Both the position numbers and the translations under genes were made by a program. The notes beneath the pieces were generated by a model. It had not been told where the DNA came from. It was given only the letters and a program-made list of their open reading frames with translations, and did not search any database. From Shimia biformata (GTDB lineage Bacteria; Pseudomonadota; Alphaproteobacteria; Rhodobacterales; Rhodobacteraceae): a stretch of DNA of 64,000 nt. The DNA lies in the NCBI RefSeq assembly GCF_016888515.1, contig NZ_JAFEJK010000001.1, positions 744,001 through 808,000 of the forward strand, given 5' to 3'. Of this stretch, positions 8,597 to 18,726 are shown piece by piece; positions within the stretch are counted from its first letter, which is position 1, and each line of letters begins with the position of its first letter.

Positions 8597-9931
8597 TTAG
8601 CCCTTCGAGAACTCGGGATAGGCTTCCATACCCAGCTCTGCCATGTCGAGGCCGTTGATCTCGGTCTCTTCGTCGACCCGCAGACCCATGACGGCCTTGA
8701 GGATCAGCCAGACGGCGCCCGAGACAACCACGGTGAACACGCCGACCACGACGATCGAATAAAGCTGCGTGCCAAGCGAGGCGTCATCGTTAGTGAAGAC
8801 AACCGCGATGGTGCCCCAGATACCGGCGATCAGGTGAACCGGGATCGCGCCGACAACGTCGTCGATCTTCAGCTTGTCCAGGAACGGAACCGCGAAGACC
8901 ACGATCACGCCGCCGATCATGCCGATGATGGTTGCTGCGCCCAGGCTGGGGGTCAGCGGTTCAGCGGTGATCGACACCAGGCCGGCCAGCGCACCGTTCA
9001 GCACCATGGTCAGGTCCGGCTTCTTGTAAAGAACCTGGGTCAGGATCAGGGCCGCGATTGCGCCACCTGCTGCGGCAGTGTTGGTGTTGGCGAAGATGCG
9101 GCTTACGTCTGCGACGTCACCCACGGTGCCCATAGCCAGCTGCGAGCCGCCGTTGAAACCGAACCAGCCGAGCCACAGGATGAACGTACCCAGCGTGGCA
9201 AGGGTCAGGTTCGAACCGGGGATCGGAACCGTGCGGCCGTCTTTATACTTGCCGATACGCGGTCCAAGGATCAGCGCACCAGTCAGAGCTGCCCAGCCAC
9301 CGACCGAGTGCACGACGGTCGAACCGGCGAAGTCGAGGAAGCCCATCGCATCCAGGAAACCACCGCCCCATTTCCACGAAGCCTGCAGCGGATAGATGAT
9401 TGCCGTCAGGATGATCGTGAAGATCAGGAAGGGCCACAGCTTGATACGTTCAGCCAGAGTGCCCGAAACGATCGACGCGGTGGTTGCACAGAACATCAGT
9501 TGGAAGAAGAAGTCCGACCCGGTCGAGGCATAGGAATAGTCGTCCGCCGCATCTGCGGTTACGCCGACGGATTCCAGAACACCCGGACCCCAGACACCCG
9601 ACAGGATGCCGTCAATCGACCACGTGCCCAGCGGGTACATCAGGTTGTAGCCGATGAGGTAATAGAAGATCGCGGCCAGCGAGAACAGCGCGATGTTCTT
9701 GGTCAGCTGCATCGTGACGTTCTTGGAGCGGACAAGCCCGGCTTCCAGCATGGCAAAACCGGCTGCCATCCAGAAGACCAGGAAGCCGCCGACCAGGAAC
9801 AGCAGCGAGTTCAGGATAAAGACCGTGTCAGTCGAGGCGTTCACGCCCGGCACCGGTCCTTCTTGTGCAAAGCCTGCCGCGGGCAGCGCGATCAGCGCGG
9901 CGGGCAGGGCATATTTCGTCAGTTTGGTCAT
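8597..9931 (-). CDS. amtB: Ammonium transporter AmtB
   Basis: Product of 444 residues with a cleavable signal peptide (LPAALIALPAAGFAQ) and about eleven membrane helices. Family marks include FWMAAGFAMLEAGLVR near the N-terminus, the pore histidines in TVVHSVGGWAALTGA and IPVHLIAGIWG, and FNGGSQLA. It conducts ammonium/ammonia across the inner membrane and is plugged by the trimeric PII protein GlnK. It is the second gene of glnK-amtB, 23 bases after glnK, and ends at its own terminator. Confidence 0.97.
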   Translation of the reverse strand: MTKLTKYALPAALIALPAAGFAQEGPVPGVNASTDTVFILNSLLFLVGGFLVFWMAAGFAMLEAGLVRSKNVTMQLTKNIALFSLAAIFYYLIGYNLMYPLGTWSIDGILSGVWGPGVLESVGVTADAADDYSYASTGSDFFFQLMFCATTASIVSGTLAERIKLWPFLIFTIILTAIIYPLQASWKWGGGFLDAMGFLDFAGSTVVHSVGGWAALTGALILGPRIGKYKDGRTVPIPGSNLTLATLGTFILWLGWFGFNGGSQLAMGTVGDVADVSRIFANTNTAAAGGAIAALILTQVLYKKPDLTMVLNGALAGLVSITAEPLTPSLGAATIIGMIGGVIVVFAVPFLDKLKIDDVVGAIPVHLIAGIWGTIAVVFTNDDASLGTQLYSIVVVGVFTVVVSGAVWLILKAVMGLRVDEETEINGLDMAELGMEAYPEFSKG

Positions 9932-9954
9932 AGTCAGGTCCCTTCCTGCGACGC

Positions 9955-10426
<472 letters not shown>

Positions 10427-10546
10427 TGGCATGATTGGGTGAAAAAATAGGCAGAATATGAAGGCGAATTTGCGCTAGCGTTAACTCAACAATCCTTTTG
10501 AAAGAAGGTAAGGTGCACGCAAACACGACGCCGGGCAGAGCAGAAA

Positions 10547-12694
10547 ATGAGTGATTCAGGCCGACGCAAGCCACCCCTCGTGGCCGAGAAACGGTATACC
10601 AAGAAATCCGCGAAACCGGCGGCCAAACCTGCGCGCAAGAAGGCGCCGGCCAAGGCCCGCAAGCAGGTTCGGAAACCGGCCCGCAAGTCCGGCGGAAGGA
10701 AGGGCGGCAATATTTTCACCCGGCTTCTGCGGTGGGTCCTGCGGCTGATCTGGTCGATCACCTGGCGGGTTTCGATGGTGGTGATGATACTGGTCGGATT
10801 GGCGGTCGGATACATCCACACAACCCTACCAGAGCTTGATGCCCAGCTTGATGGGCGCGCGCGCGGGTCGGTCACGCTTCTGGATCGCGACGACAAGGTC
10901 TTTGCCTGGCGCGGTGATCAGTTCGGTGGCGTGGTGACCGCTGATACCGTGGCTCCCGCCCTGAAAAACGCCGTCGTCGCGACCGAAGACAAGCGGTTCT
11001 ATGGCCATTTCGGTGTCAGCCCGCGCGGTGTTGCCGGTGCCATTCGCATCAACCTGCGCGAGGGACGCGGTCCGCTGTCAGGCCATGGCGGGTCCACGAT
11101 CACCCAGCAGACCGCGAAACTTTTGTGCCTTGGTGTCGAATATGACAAGTCGCAGTGGAAGAACGAGGCCGAGTATATCCGCGACTGCCGTCGCGGCTCT
11201 CTGTGGCGCAAGGGCAAGGAAGCTCTTTATGCCGTCGCGATGGAGTTGAAATACACCAAGGACGACATTCTCTCGATCTATCTGAACCGGGCCTACATGG
11301 GCGGCGGCGCCTACGGGGCCGAGGCCGCGTCGCAACGCTATTTTGGAAAGTCGGCTGCCAATGTCACCCCGGCAGAGGCCGCGATGCTTGCAGGGTTGCT
11401 GACTGCGCCGTCGTCGCTGGCGCCGACCGCCAACCTGCAACGGTCCCAGGATCGCGCCGCTACGGTTCTGCGGTTGATGAACGAGCAAGGCTATCTGACG
11501 GATCAGGAAACGGCATACTGGCAACAGAACCCCGCAACCCTTTCCGAAGCGGCGCAGGCCAAGGCTGGCGGGTATTTTGCTGACTGGGTGATGTCGACTG
11601 GGCCAGAGTTCTTTACCGACAACACCACAGAGGACGTGATCCTGAAAACCACGCTTGATCCGCGTATTCAGAAGGCAGCTGAAGACGGCTTGAAATGGGT
11701 CTTTGAGAACAAGGTCCGCGAAGGGTCCAAGGCGCAGGCCGCGATTGTTGTCATGTCGGCGGACGGGGCGGTGCGGGCCATGGTGGGCGGACGCGAACTG
11801 AAGGTGTCAGGTGCGTTCAACCGCGCGGTCCAGGCGCGCCGTCAGACCGGTTCCGCCTTCAAGCCCTTTGTCTACGCCGCGGCGCTGGATCTCGGCTATC
11901 GCTATGACGATACAATTGTGGACGAACCGTTCTGCATGAACATTGCCGGGTCGGGCCGCTGGTGCCCGTCGAACTATTCCAACAAGCATTACGGCGAGGT
12001 CACGCTGACCTATGCCCTGAAGAACTCGCTCAACATCCCAGCGGTGAAGATATCCGAAGCTGTCGGTCGCGAAAACGTGCGTACAGTGGCCGAAGGGTTC
12101 GGCATCGAAAGCGACCTTGCGCTGGGGCCGGCGCTGGCGCTTGGCGCGTCGGAAAGCACGCTGATCGAGATGACGGGGGCCTATGCGGGCATCCTGAACG
12201 GCGGCTCGTCCGTGACGCCTTATGGTCTGGTCGAACTGCGCCTGGTGAACGACCCCGAGCCCCTGATGGGCACGGGGGGCGGCATCGGTGAGCGGGTCAT
12301 CACCGAAGGCGCCGCACGTGAGCTGATCTTCATGATGAACAAGGTCATCACAGAAGGCACCGGCGGCCGGGCGCAATTCCCAGGTTGGGAACTGGCGGGC
12401 AAGACGGGAACGTCGCAAGAGGCGCGCGATGCATGGTTCGTCGGCTTTTCGGCCGATTACGTCGCCGGGGTCTGGATGGGATATGACGACAATACCCCCC
12501 TGACCGGAGTCACCGGCAGCGGCCTGCCGGCAGAAATCTGGCGAGAGGCGATGATGCGGGTGCATGAAGGGCTTGACCCCCGGCCCCTGCCGGCCTTCGT
12601 GCCCAAACCCAAGCCCGAGAAACCCAAGCGCAAACGGAAAGAGGACCCGGTGGAACGGGTCCTCAATGAAATCCTGCGAGAGTTGTTTCGGTAA
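10547..12694 (+). CDS. Class A penicillin-binding protein (bifunctional transglycosylase/transpeptidase)
   Basis: Product of 715 residues of the PBP1A family. A very basic cytoplasmic tail of about 60 residues (repeats of KPA/RK) precedes one membrane helix (about 70-90). The glycosyltransferase domain has ATEDKRFYGHFGV with the catalytic Glu and GGSTITQQTAKLL. The transpeptidase domain has RQTGSAFKPFVY (SxxK), SLN (SxN) and GKTGTSQEARDAWFVG (KTG). It polymerises and crosslinks peptidoglycan on the periplasmic face. The C-terminus is again Lys/Pro-rich. Its end faces the mlaC stop 12 bases away. Confidence 0.93.
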   Translation: MSDSGRRKPPLVAEKRYTKKSAKPAAKPARKKAPAKARKQVRKPARKSGGRKGGNIFTRLLRWVLRLIWSITWRVSMVVMILVGLAVGYIHTTLPELDAQLDGRARGSVTLLDRDDKVFAWRGDQFGGVVTADTVAPALKNAVVATEDKRFYGHFGVSPRGVAGAIRINLREGRGPLSGHGGSTITQQTAKLLCLGVEYDKSQWKNEAEYIRDCRRGSLWRKGKEALYAVAMELKYTKDDILSIYLNRAYMGGGAYGAEAASQRYFGKSAANVTPAEAAMLAGLLTAPSSLAPTANLQRSQDRAATVLRLMNEQGYLTDQETAYWQQNPATLSEAAQAKAGGYFADWVMSTGPEFFTDNTTEDVILKTTLDPRIQKAAEDGLKWVFENKVREGSKAQAAIVVMSADGAVRAMVGGRELKVSGAFNRAVQARRQTGSAFKPFVYAAALDLGYRYDDTIVDEPFCMNIAGSGRWCPSNYSNKHYGEVTLTYALKNSLNIPAVKISEAVGRENVRTVAEGFGIESDLALGPALALGASESTLIEMTGAYAGILNGGSSVTPYGLVELRLVNDPEPLMGTGGGIGERVITEGAARELIFMMNKVITEGTGGRAQFPGWELAGKTGTSQEARDAWFVGFSADYVAGVWMGYDDNTPLTGVTGSGLPAEIWREAMMRVHEGLDPRPLPAFVPKPKPEKPKRKRKEDPVERVLNEILRELFR

Positions 12695-12706
12695 CCGAAC
12701 GTTGTA

Positions 12707-13315
12707 TCAGCCGGCCTGTTTCAGGTCGGCGATCATCTGGTCGACATTGCCACCACGCCGGTCCAGCATGGCGCCGATCTCGGTTTTTTCCGAAAGCCGG
12801 ATGCTGACGCCTTCGATGATAATATCGAAAAACAGGTTCTTACCTGACTTGTCAGAGACCAGGAAATTCACCGCGAAGGGCGCTTCGCCCTTCAGTTTTA
12901 CCAGGGTGCGCACTTCGTAGAAGCTTTTGACCTGGCGGGCATCCTGCACTTCGATCGTTCCGCCAACAAACTCGTTGAAGCGCTTGCCGTATTTTCGGGC
13001 CAGATAGCCCTGGAACGCCTTAGTATAGGACGACATCTGTGAACCGCTCAGGCTGCGGGCATCTGCGCCAAGCGCAGAGCGGGCGATGATGGGAACGTCA
13101 CCATACCTGATCAGGATTTTTTCGAAATCGTTTATCATGCCGCCCAGCGGTTTGCCGGAAGAGATCACCTTGTTGATGTCGGCAACCACACGATCAACCA
13201 GCGCCGTGGCCTCTCCTGTGGTCAGAGCAAGGGCTGCCGGGGCGGTCATGGCGACTGCCGAGGCCGCAAAGCCCAGCTTAACAAAACTGCGGCGGGTCAG
13301 AAAATCATTCAGCAT
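12707..13315 (-). CDS. mlaC: Phospholipid-binding protein MlaC (Tgt2/Ttg2D family)
   Basis: Product of 202 residues. The N-terminal signal (TRRSFVKLGFAASAVAMTAPAALA) has a twin-arginine look, and the mature part fits MlaC: LVDRVVADINKVI, then MSSYTKAFQGYLARKYGKRFNEF, KSFYEVRTLVKL and FDIIIEGVSIRLSEKTEIGAML. MlaC carries phospholipids through the periplasm between MlaA in the outer membrane and the inner-membrane MlaFED complex. The start at 13315 overlaps the end of mlaA by 11 bases. No mlaFED genes are in the window. Confidence 0.88.
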   Translation of the reverse strand: MLNDFLTRRSFVKLGFAASAVAMTAPAALALTTGEATALVDRVVADINKVISSGKPLGGMINDFEKILIRYGDVPIIARSALGADARSLSGSQMSSYTKAFQGYLARKYGKRFNEFVGGTIEVQDARQVKSFYEVRTLVKLKGEAPFAVNFLVSDKSGKNLFFDIIIEGVSIRLSEKTEIGAMLDRRGGNVDQMIADLKQAG

Positions 13316-14117
13316 AGGGGTCCTCGTAAGGATCGGAATAGTTTTCAATATAGGGGTCGGCATAGGGGTCTTCAAACGCGTCCCCGCCGCTTCCCCCTGC
13401 TGCGGCGTCGATGCCCAGCCTGTACCGCCGGTTCTGCAGATAAAGCGTACGCGCCTGGGCATAGCTGTCGGCACTGTCATACAGCACCGAATCCACGGTT
13501 GAGGAATAGTTGTAACGGTCATCCAGCCGCGCAACGACATAGGCCAGGATACCGATGCCGCGCACCGAGTCGAAATTGAGGAACGTGTACGGGTTCACCA
13601 AAAGATCGACGGCAAATCCGATCGTGTCACGGCTGGTCGACGGTCCAAAAAACGGCAGTTCCTCGTACTGCCCTTCCGCCATGCCCCAGACATGCAGCGT
13701 CTCACCGAAATCTGTCCGATTGTCGGGGCCGCCGAATTCCTCGACCACATCGACGATGCCGAAAATCCCGGCGGTCGAGTTCACGCCGAACCGCATGACC
13801 GCGATGCCCGAGTTCTTCAATTTGCCTTGCAAGAGAAAGTTGTAAGCATCACTCAGCTCGCCCAGGTTGCGCGAGAAGTTCGAGATCAGAACACGAATGT
13901 CGGACGGGATGACCCCGCCATACCCTTCCGAGGCCGGCCCCAGCAGGAACTGGTCCATCGACCTGTTGAAATTGTGGACACGGCGGTTGGCTTCCTCGTG
14001 CGGGTCGTTGATGCCGACCGCCGGGTGGTTCTTGGCACAGCCAGAGACTCCGACAAGCAAGACAAGCGTCAGCACGGCGCGCAAACACACTCTGATTGGC
14101 CCGGAAATCTTTATCAC
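13305..14117 (-). CDS. mlaA: Outer-membrane lipoprotein MlaA (VacJ)
   Basis: Product of 270 residues. A lipoprotein signal ends in VSGC with Cys27 as the lipidated residue. The MlaA core is clear: DPHEEANRRVHNFNRSMDQFLLGP, FGVNSTAGIFGIVDVV, TDFGETLHVWG, and GPSTSRDTIGFAVDLLVNPYTF. MlaA removes misplaced phospholipids from the outer leaflet of the outer membrane. The C-terminal tail is unusual: four DPY units in the last 25 residues (EDPYADPYIENYSDPYEDPY), acidic and tyrosine-rich. The mlaC start codon lies in the DNA that encodes the very end of this tail. Confidence 0.92.
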   Translation of the reverse strand: MIKISGPIRVCLRAVLTLVLLVGVSGCAKNHPAVGINDPHEEANRRVHNFNRSMDQFLLGPASEGYGGVIPSDIRVLISNFSRNLGELSDAYNFLLQGKLKNSGIAVMRFGVNSTAGIFGIVDVVEEFGGPDNRTDFGETLHVWGMAEGQYEELPFFGPSTSRDTIGFAVDLLVNPYTFLNFDSVRGIGILAYVVARLDDRYNYSSTVDSVLYDSADSYAQARTLYLQNRRYRLGIDAAAGGSGGDAFEDPYADPYIENYSDPYEDPYAE

Positions 14118-14338
14118 CTAAACACGCTTTCCGTTCAAACTTGCTTCTGGCCTTACGTTGGCCGGAGGGGTCGCGACGACATGTGTACGTTCCAACCGTC
14201 ACATCAAATTGGCTGCGCAAACATAGATGATGGCTGTTGCTCATTGGAAACAGTTTTTTGTACCGAAACGCGCTGTCTGGGGTAAGGTCGGTTGAATGGC
14301 AGTAATTCCTTGAGTGAGCAGGCAGGTACGGTCTGAAC

Positions 14339-16069
14339 ATGAACAACAATGTCAAACAGGCAGGACGGGCCGAGCTGAGGCAGGCCCGCAGCGAAAGCCG
14401 GGGACTGTATTGGGCGGTCGCCGTTTTCAGCATTTTCACCAACCTCCTGATGCTGACCGGCCCGCTTTACATGCTGCAGATCTATGACCGTGTTCTGGGC
14501 AGCCGGTCCGAGGCGACTCTGATCGCTCTGACACTGGTGGTCGTGTTCCTTTACGGAATGATGGGCCTCATGGATTTCGTGCGCGGGCGCATCATGTCGC
14601 GCGTGGGGGCGCGATTTCAGGCACGGCTTGACCGACGGGTTTTTGATGCAGTGCTGCGCAAATCGGTGAGGACACCGTCGAAAACCGGTTTGACCGGGCT
14701 GACCGACCTTGAGGCGGTCCAGCGGTTCATGACCTCGCCCGTGTTCCTATCGATTTTCGACATTCCCTGGACGCCCATTTTTCTTCTCGGCATTGCGCTG
14801 TTTCATCCCTGGCTTGGCATGCTGGCGGTTGCCGGGGGGTCGGTTCTGATCCTTGCGATCATTCTGAATCAGGCACTGTCCCGCCGCCCGCTGATGCAGG
14901 CAATGATGGCGTCGAACCAGTCTCAGTCGACTTCGGGGCAATTGCAGACCGAGGCCGAGATGGTGCGTGCCCTTGGCATGACCGAAGCCGGCTTTGCACG
15001 CTGGCAGCAGGCCAGAAACAAGGCGCTTCACGAACAGGTGTCGGCATCCGATCTCGGCGGGACGTTTACCTCGTTCACCAAGACGTTCCGCCTGTTCCTG
15101 CAATCGGCCATGCTGGGGCTGGGGGCCTATCTGGTTTTGCAGAACGAACTGACGCCCGGCGCGATGATTGCCGGGTCGATCCTGCTGGGCCGGGCGCTGG
15201 CCCCGATCGAAGTGGCTGTCGGGCAATGGCCGGTGGTCGAACGCGCGCTGAGGGGCTGGGATGCTCTGGCGGAATTACTGGGCGAGGTTCCAGAAGAAAC
15301 ACCGCGCACCAAGCTGCCAAAACCCGCAGCCAAACTTGAGGTGCAACAACTGACTGTTCTGCCGCCGGGCGAAAGTCAGGCATCTTTGCGCGTGGTCAGC
15401 TTCGCTGTCGCACCTGGGCAGGCCGTCGGTGTGATCGGACCATCCGGGTCAGGCAAATCGACGCTGGCAAGGGCCATCACCGGAGTCTGGCCCCCTGCGG
15501 GTGGACGGGTGCGGCTGGATGGGGCGTCGCTGGACCAATATGAACCGGAAGATCTGGGGCGCTACATCGGCTATCTTCCCCAGCGGGTGCAATTGTTCAA
15601 CGGAACCATTGCCGACAACATCGCGCGCCTGTCGCTTCAACCCGACCACCAGAAGGTTGTGGCAGCGGCAAAAAAAGCAGCAGCGCACGATATGATCGTG
15701 GCACTTCCCAACGGCTATGACACCGTGGTCAGTTCGGCTGACGGGCGGCTGTCCGGTGGCCAGATCCAGCGGATCGGCCTGGCGCGCGCTCTGTATTCCG
15801 AGCCAGTGATTCTGGTTCTGGATGAGCCGAATTCGAACCTGGACAGCATCGGGTCAGAGGCGCTCAATTCTGCCATTCGGACATTGAAATCCGAAGGAAG
15901 TTCGATCCTCATCATGGCGCACCGGCCCGCGGCGATCCAGGAATGTGATCTGATCCTGGTGCTGGAAGGGGGCACGACACGCAAATTCGGACCACGTGAC
16001 GAAGTCTTGCGCGAAGTCCTGGCTAACGCCGAACAAGTCCGCAAGGCAACCGCAAGAGGTGCGCGATGA
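14339..16069 (+). CDS. Type I secretion ABC transporter (PrtD/AprD type)
   Basis: Product of 576 residues. Membrane domain of about five to six helices (residues 25-300, starting LYWAVAVFSIFTNLLMLTGPLYMLQIYDRVLGS, a typical PrtD motif), then the nucleotide-binding domain with Walker A GPSGSGKST, signature LSGGQIQRIGLARAL, Walker B VILVLDEPNSNLD and H-loop IMAHRP. There is no N-terminal peptidase C39 domain, so it exports substrates with an uncleaved C-terminal signal, such as RTX proteins. It overlaps the following adaptor gene by 4 bases. No substrate gene is adjacent. Confidence 0.9.
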   Translation: MNNNVKQAGRAELRQARSESRGLYWAVAVFSIFTNLLMLTGPLYMLQIYDRVLGSRSEATLIALTLVVVFLYGMMGLMDFVRGRIMSRVGARFQARLDRRVFDAVLRKSVRTPSKTGLTGLTDLEAVQRFMTSPVFLSIFDIPWTPIFLLGIALFHPWLGMLAVAGGSVLILAIILNQALSRRPLMQAMMASNQSQSTSGQLQTEAEMVRALGMTEAGFARWQQARNKALHEQVSASDLGGTFTSFTKTFRLFLQSAMLGLGAYLVLQNELTPGAMIAGSILLGRALAPIEVAVGQWPVVERALRGWDALAELLGEVPEETPRTKLPKPAAKLEVQQLTVLPPGESQASLRVVSFAVAPGQAVGVIGPSGSGKSTLARAITGVWPPAGGRVRLDGASLDQYEPEDLGRYIGYLPQRVQLFNGTIADNIARLSLQPDHQKVVAAAKKAAAHDMIVALPNGYDTVVSSADGRLSGGQIQRIGLARALYSEPVILVLDEPNSNLDSIGSEALNSAIRTLKSEGSSILIMAHRPAAIQECDLILVLEGGTTRKFGPRDEVLREVLANAEQVRKATARGAR

Positions 16070-17373
16070 CGACACCGGAACGCAGATTTTCGGCCCGCTG
16101 GCTTGTGATTCTTGGCTTTCTCGGTCTGGCTATCCTTCTGGGCGGTTTTGGATACTGGTCCGCCAATTCGGTGATTTCAGGTGCAGTTATTGCGCCAGGT
16201 CGTGTCGAAGTCGAGCAACAGAGGCAGGTCGTCCAGCATCTGGATGGCGGCATTGTCGAAAGGATCGAGGTTGATGAGGGCGACCTTGTCGAAGCAGGCC
16301 AGTTGTTGATCCGGCTGGACGATACCGGCCTGGCGTCAAACCTGGAAATTGTCGAGAACCAGTTGAACGAATACCGCGTGCGACTTGCTCGGCTGGAAGC
16401 GGAAAGGGACGGGGCCGATGAAATCACCTTTGCCCCTGACCTGATCGCGGATGCCGGGGTGAACGATAGCCTTGCCAAGCAAATCGAAGGCCAGCGCAGC
16501 CTGTTTCGCGCACGGAATGTGTCGCTTGAGCGCGAAACGGATCAATTGCGGCGGCGTCAGGACCAGCTTGGCAATCAAATCGAAGGCGTCGATGCTCAGT
16601 TGGACGCCCTGGGGCAGCAGCTTGATCTGATCCAGCGCGAACTGACGGTGCAGCAGTCACTTCTGGATCGGGGTCTGGCACAGTCGAACCGGGTTCTGGC
16701 CCTGCAGCGCGAAGAGGCGCAACTGAAGGGCCGCGTCGGAGAACTAACCGCAAACCGCGCCCAGGTCGAAGGTCGCATCACCGAGATCGACATCGAGATC
16801 GACAAGCTCGACGTGGCGCGGCGGCAAGAGGCGATCTCGCTTCTGCGCGATATCGAATTCCGCGTGACAGAGCTGACCGAACAGAAACGTGCCCTCGATG
16901 AACAGATGGGGCGGCTCGACATCACGGCGCCGGTCTCTGGCATTGTCTACGGATTGCAGGTCTTTGCCCCTCGGTCGGTGATCCGGGCGGCCGACCCGGT
17001 GCTGTACATCGTGCCGCAGGATCGGCCACTGGTGATCGCCGCACAGGTGCCTCCGATCGACGTCGATCAGGTGTATCCCGGACAAGAGGTCATCCTGCGG
17101 TTTTCGTCCTTTGACCAGCGTCAGACACCCGAGCTGTTTGGAACGGTCAAGAATATCTCGGCGGATGCCTTCGAAGACCAGGCACGGGGATACAGCTATT
17201 TCCGGGCCGAGATCACGCTGAACCCGGAAGAGGTACAAAAACTGCCAGAGGGCGCCGCCCTGTTGCCCGGAATGCCGGTGGAAAGCTTCCTGCGCACGGC
17301 GGACAGGACGCCGCTGGCCTATTTCGTCAAACCGCTGGCGGACTATTTCGCCAAGGCGTTCCGCGAAAGCTGA
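16066..17373 (+). CDS. Type I secretion membrane fusion protein (HlyD/PrtE family)
   Basis: Product of 435 residues. One membrane helix near residues 10-33, then a lipoyl half (SGAVIAPGRVEVEQQRQVVQHLDGGIVERIEVDEGDLVEAGQ begins it), a long coiled coil (about 95-280, with ERETDQLRRRQDQLGNQIEG type repeats), the second lipoyl half (RLDITAPVSGIVYGL) and the C-terminal beta-barrel. It bridges the ABC exporter and an outer-membrane TolC channel, which must be encoded elsewhere. Translation is probably coupled to the ABC gene through ATGA. Confidence 0.92.
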   Translation: MTTPERRFSARWLVILGFLGLAILLGGFGYWSANSVISGAVIAPGRVEVEQQRQVVQHLDGGIVERIEVDEGDLVEAGQLLIRLDDTGLASNLEIVENQLNEYRVRLARLEAERDGADEITFAPDLIADAGVNDSLAKQIEGQRSLFRARNVSLERETDQLRRRQDQLGNQIEGVDAQLDALGQQLDLIQRELTVQQSLLDRGLAQSNRVLALQREEAQLKGRVGELTANRAQVEGRITEIDIEIDKLDVARRQEAISLLRDIEFRVTELTEQKRALDEQMGRLDITAPVSGIVYGLQVFAPRSVIRAADPVLYIVPQDRPLVIAAQVPPIDVDQVYPGQEVILRFSSFDQRQTPELFGTVKNISADAFEDQARGYSYFRAEITLNPEEVQKLPEGAALLPGMPVESFLRTADRTPLAYFVKPLADYFAKAFRES

Positions 17374-17450
17374 CTGCGGTTTGAAAATCATGCTTTCCCT
17401 TGCCGCCTGCGCGGTCTAGCGTCGCGGCCGACTGACCTCAGGAGGATGAC

Positions 17451-17912
17451 ATGAGCAACGTGGACTCTCGGCTGGCCGAGCTTGGCGTAACCCTTCCCAC
17501 TGCCCCGGCTCCGGCCGCAAACTATGTGCCTTTCGTGATTGTCGGAGACCTTGTTTTTGTGTCCGGGCAAATTTCGATGAATGAAAATGGTCTGATCACC
17601 GGCAAGGTCGGCGTTGATCTGGATGTTGCTGCAGGTGCGGCGGCGGCGCGGACTTGCGCAATCGGCCTTCTGGCTCAGGTCAAGGCAGCCTGCGACGGCG
17701 ATTTTGACCGGCTGGTCCGGGTGGTCAAGCTGACCGGCTTCGTCAATTCAAGCCCCGATTTCACCGACCAGCCCGAAGTGGTAAACGGTGCGTCCGACTT
17801 CCTGGTCGACGTGCTGGGCGATGCGGGCCGTCATTCCCGTTCGGCAGTGTCGGCCGGGGCGCTGCCGCGCGACGTCGCGGTGGAAATCGAAGGCATCTTT
17901 CAGATCCGATGA
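17451..17912 (+). CDS. RidA (YjgF/YER057c/UK114) family protein
   Basis: Product of 153 residues. It has the family fold signatures FVIVGDLVFVSGQI at the start and the C-terminal HSRSAVSAGALPRDVAVEIEGI strand. RidA proteins hydrolyse reactive enamine/imine intermediates from pyridoxal-enzyme reactions, although this longer subgroup may have another substrate. A clear AGGAGG ribosome site precedes the ATG. It begins a four-gene, translationally coupled string ending with phhB. Confidence 0.85.
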   Translation: MSNVDSRLAELGVTLPTAPAPAANYVPFVIVGDLVFVSGQISMNENGLITGKVGVDLDVAAGAAAARTCAIGLLAQVKAACDGDFDRLVRVVKLTGFVNSSPDFTDQPEVVNGASDFLVDVLGDAGRHSRSAVSAGALPRDVAVEIEGIFQIR

Positions 17913-18682
17913 CACGGCCCGCGCTGCCTTCCGCCTTTCTGTCGGTCCCGCTTGCCCACCGTGCCCTGCATAATGTCGGCGACGGGCGACCTGAAAACAG
18001 CCGCGCCGCGGTGCGGGCCGCGCTGCAGGCGGGCTACGGGATCGAAATCGACGTTCAGCTGTCCGCCGACGGGCAGGCGATGGTCTTCCACGATTATCAC
18101 CTTGCCCGGCTGACCGCACAGACCGGCCCGATCCGTCAGAGAACTTCTGCAGAACTGGCCGGGGTGCCGCTGACCGGCGGGGACGAAGGGATACCGACCT
18201 TGCCCGAGATTCTGTCACTCGTCGCGGGCAAGGTGCCCCTTCTGGTCGAGATAAAGGACCAGGATGGCGCGCTTGGCGTCAATGTCGGGCAGCTGGAACA
18301 GGCGGTTGGCGCGGCACTTGCGGACTATGCCGGGCCGGTGGCTGTAATGTCTTTCAACCCGCATTCGGTTGCGGCCATGGCCTGGCATGCGCCAGACGTG
18401 GCGCGCGGGCTGGTGACCGAAGCCTTCGCCGCCGATGAATGGCCGCTGGTCCCGGCCACAACCCGCGAACGGCTGGCCGGGATTCCCGATTTTGAGGCGG
18501 TCGGCGCCAGCTTTGTCAGCCATGATCGCAAGGATTTGACCAGTCCGGCCGTGGCTGCGTTGAAAGCACGTGCCGTGCCGGTCCTGTGCTGGACTGTGCG
18601 GTCGCCTGAAGAAGAGGCAACCGCCCGCCGGATCGCCGACAATATCACATTCGAGGGCTACACAGCGCCGTTTCCGGCTTGA
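17909..18682 (+). CDS. Glycerophosphodiester phosphodiesterase
   Basis: Product of 257 residues with the GDPD TIM-barrel signature: AHRALHNVGDGRPENSRAA at the N-terminus (His, Asn/Glu metal and catalytic residues), GIEIDVQLSADGQAMVFHD (Glu, Asp, His) and PLLVEIKDQ. It splits glycerophosphodiesters from phospholipid breakdown into glycerol-3-phosphate and an alcohol. No signal peptide is seen, so it is cytoplasmic, like UgpQ. It overlaps RidA by 4 bases (ATGA). Confidence 0.9.
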   Translation: MTRPALPSAFLSVPLAHRALHNVGDGRPENSRAAVRAALQAGYGIEIDVQLSADGQAMVFHDYHLARLTAQTGPIRQRTSAELAGVPLTGGDEGIPTLPEILSLVAGKVPLLVEIKDQDGALGVNVGQLEQAVGAALADYAGPVAVMSFNPHSVAAMAWHAPDVARGLVTEAFAADEWPLVPATTRERLAGIPDFEAVGASFVSHDRKDLTSPAVAALKARAVPVLCWTVRSPEEEATARRIADNITFEGYTAPFPA

Positions 18683-18726
18683 TCCTTCACGGATCGACAC
18701 CACCTAATTCAGCGAGGAGGCGCAGC

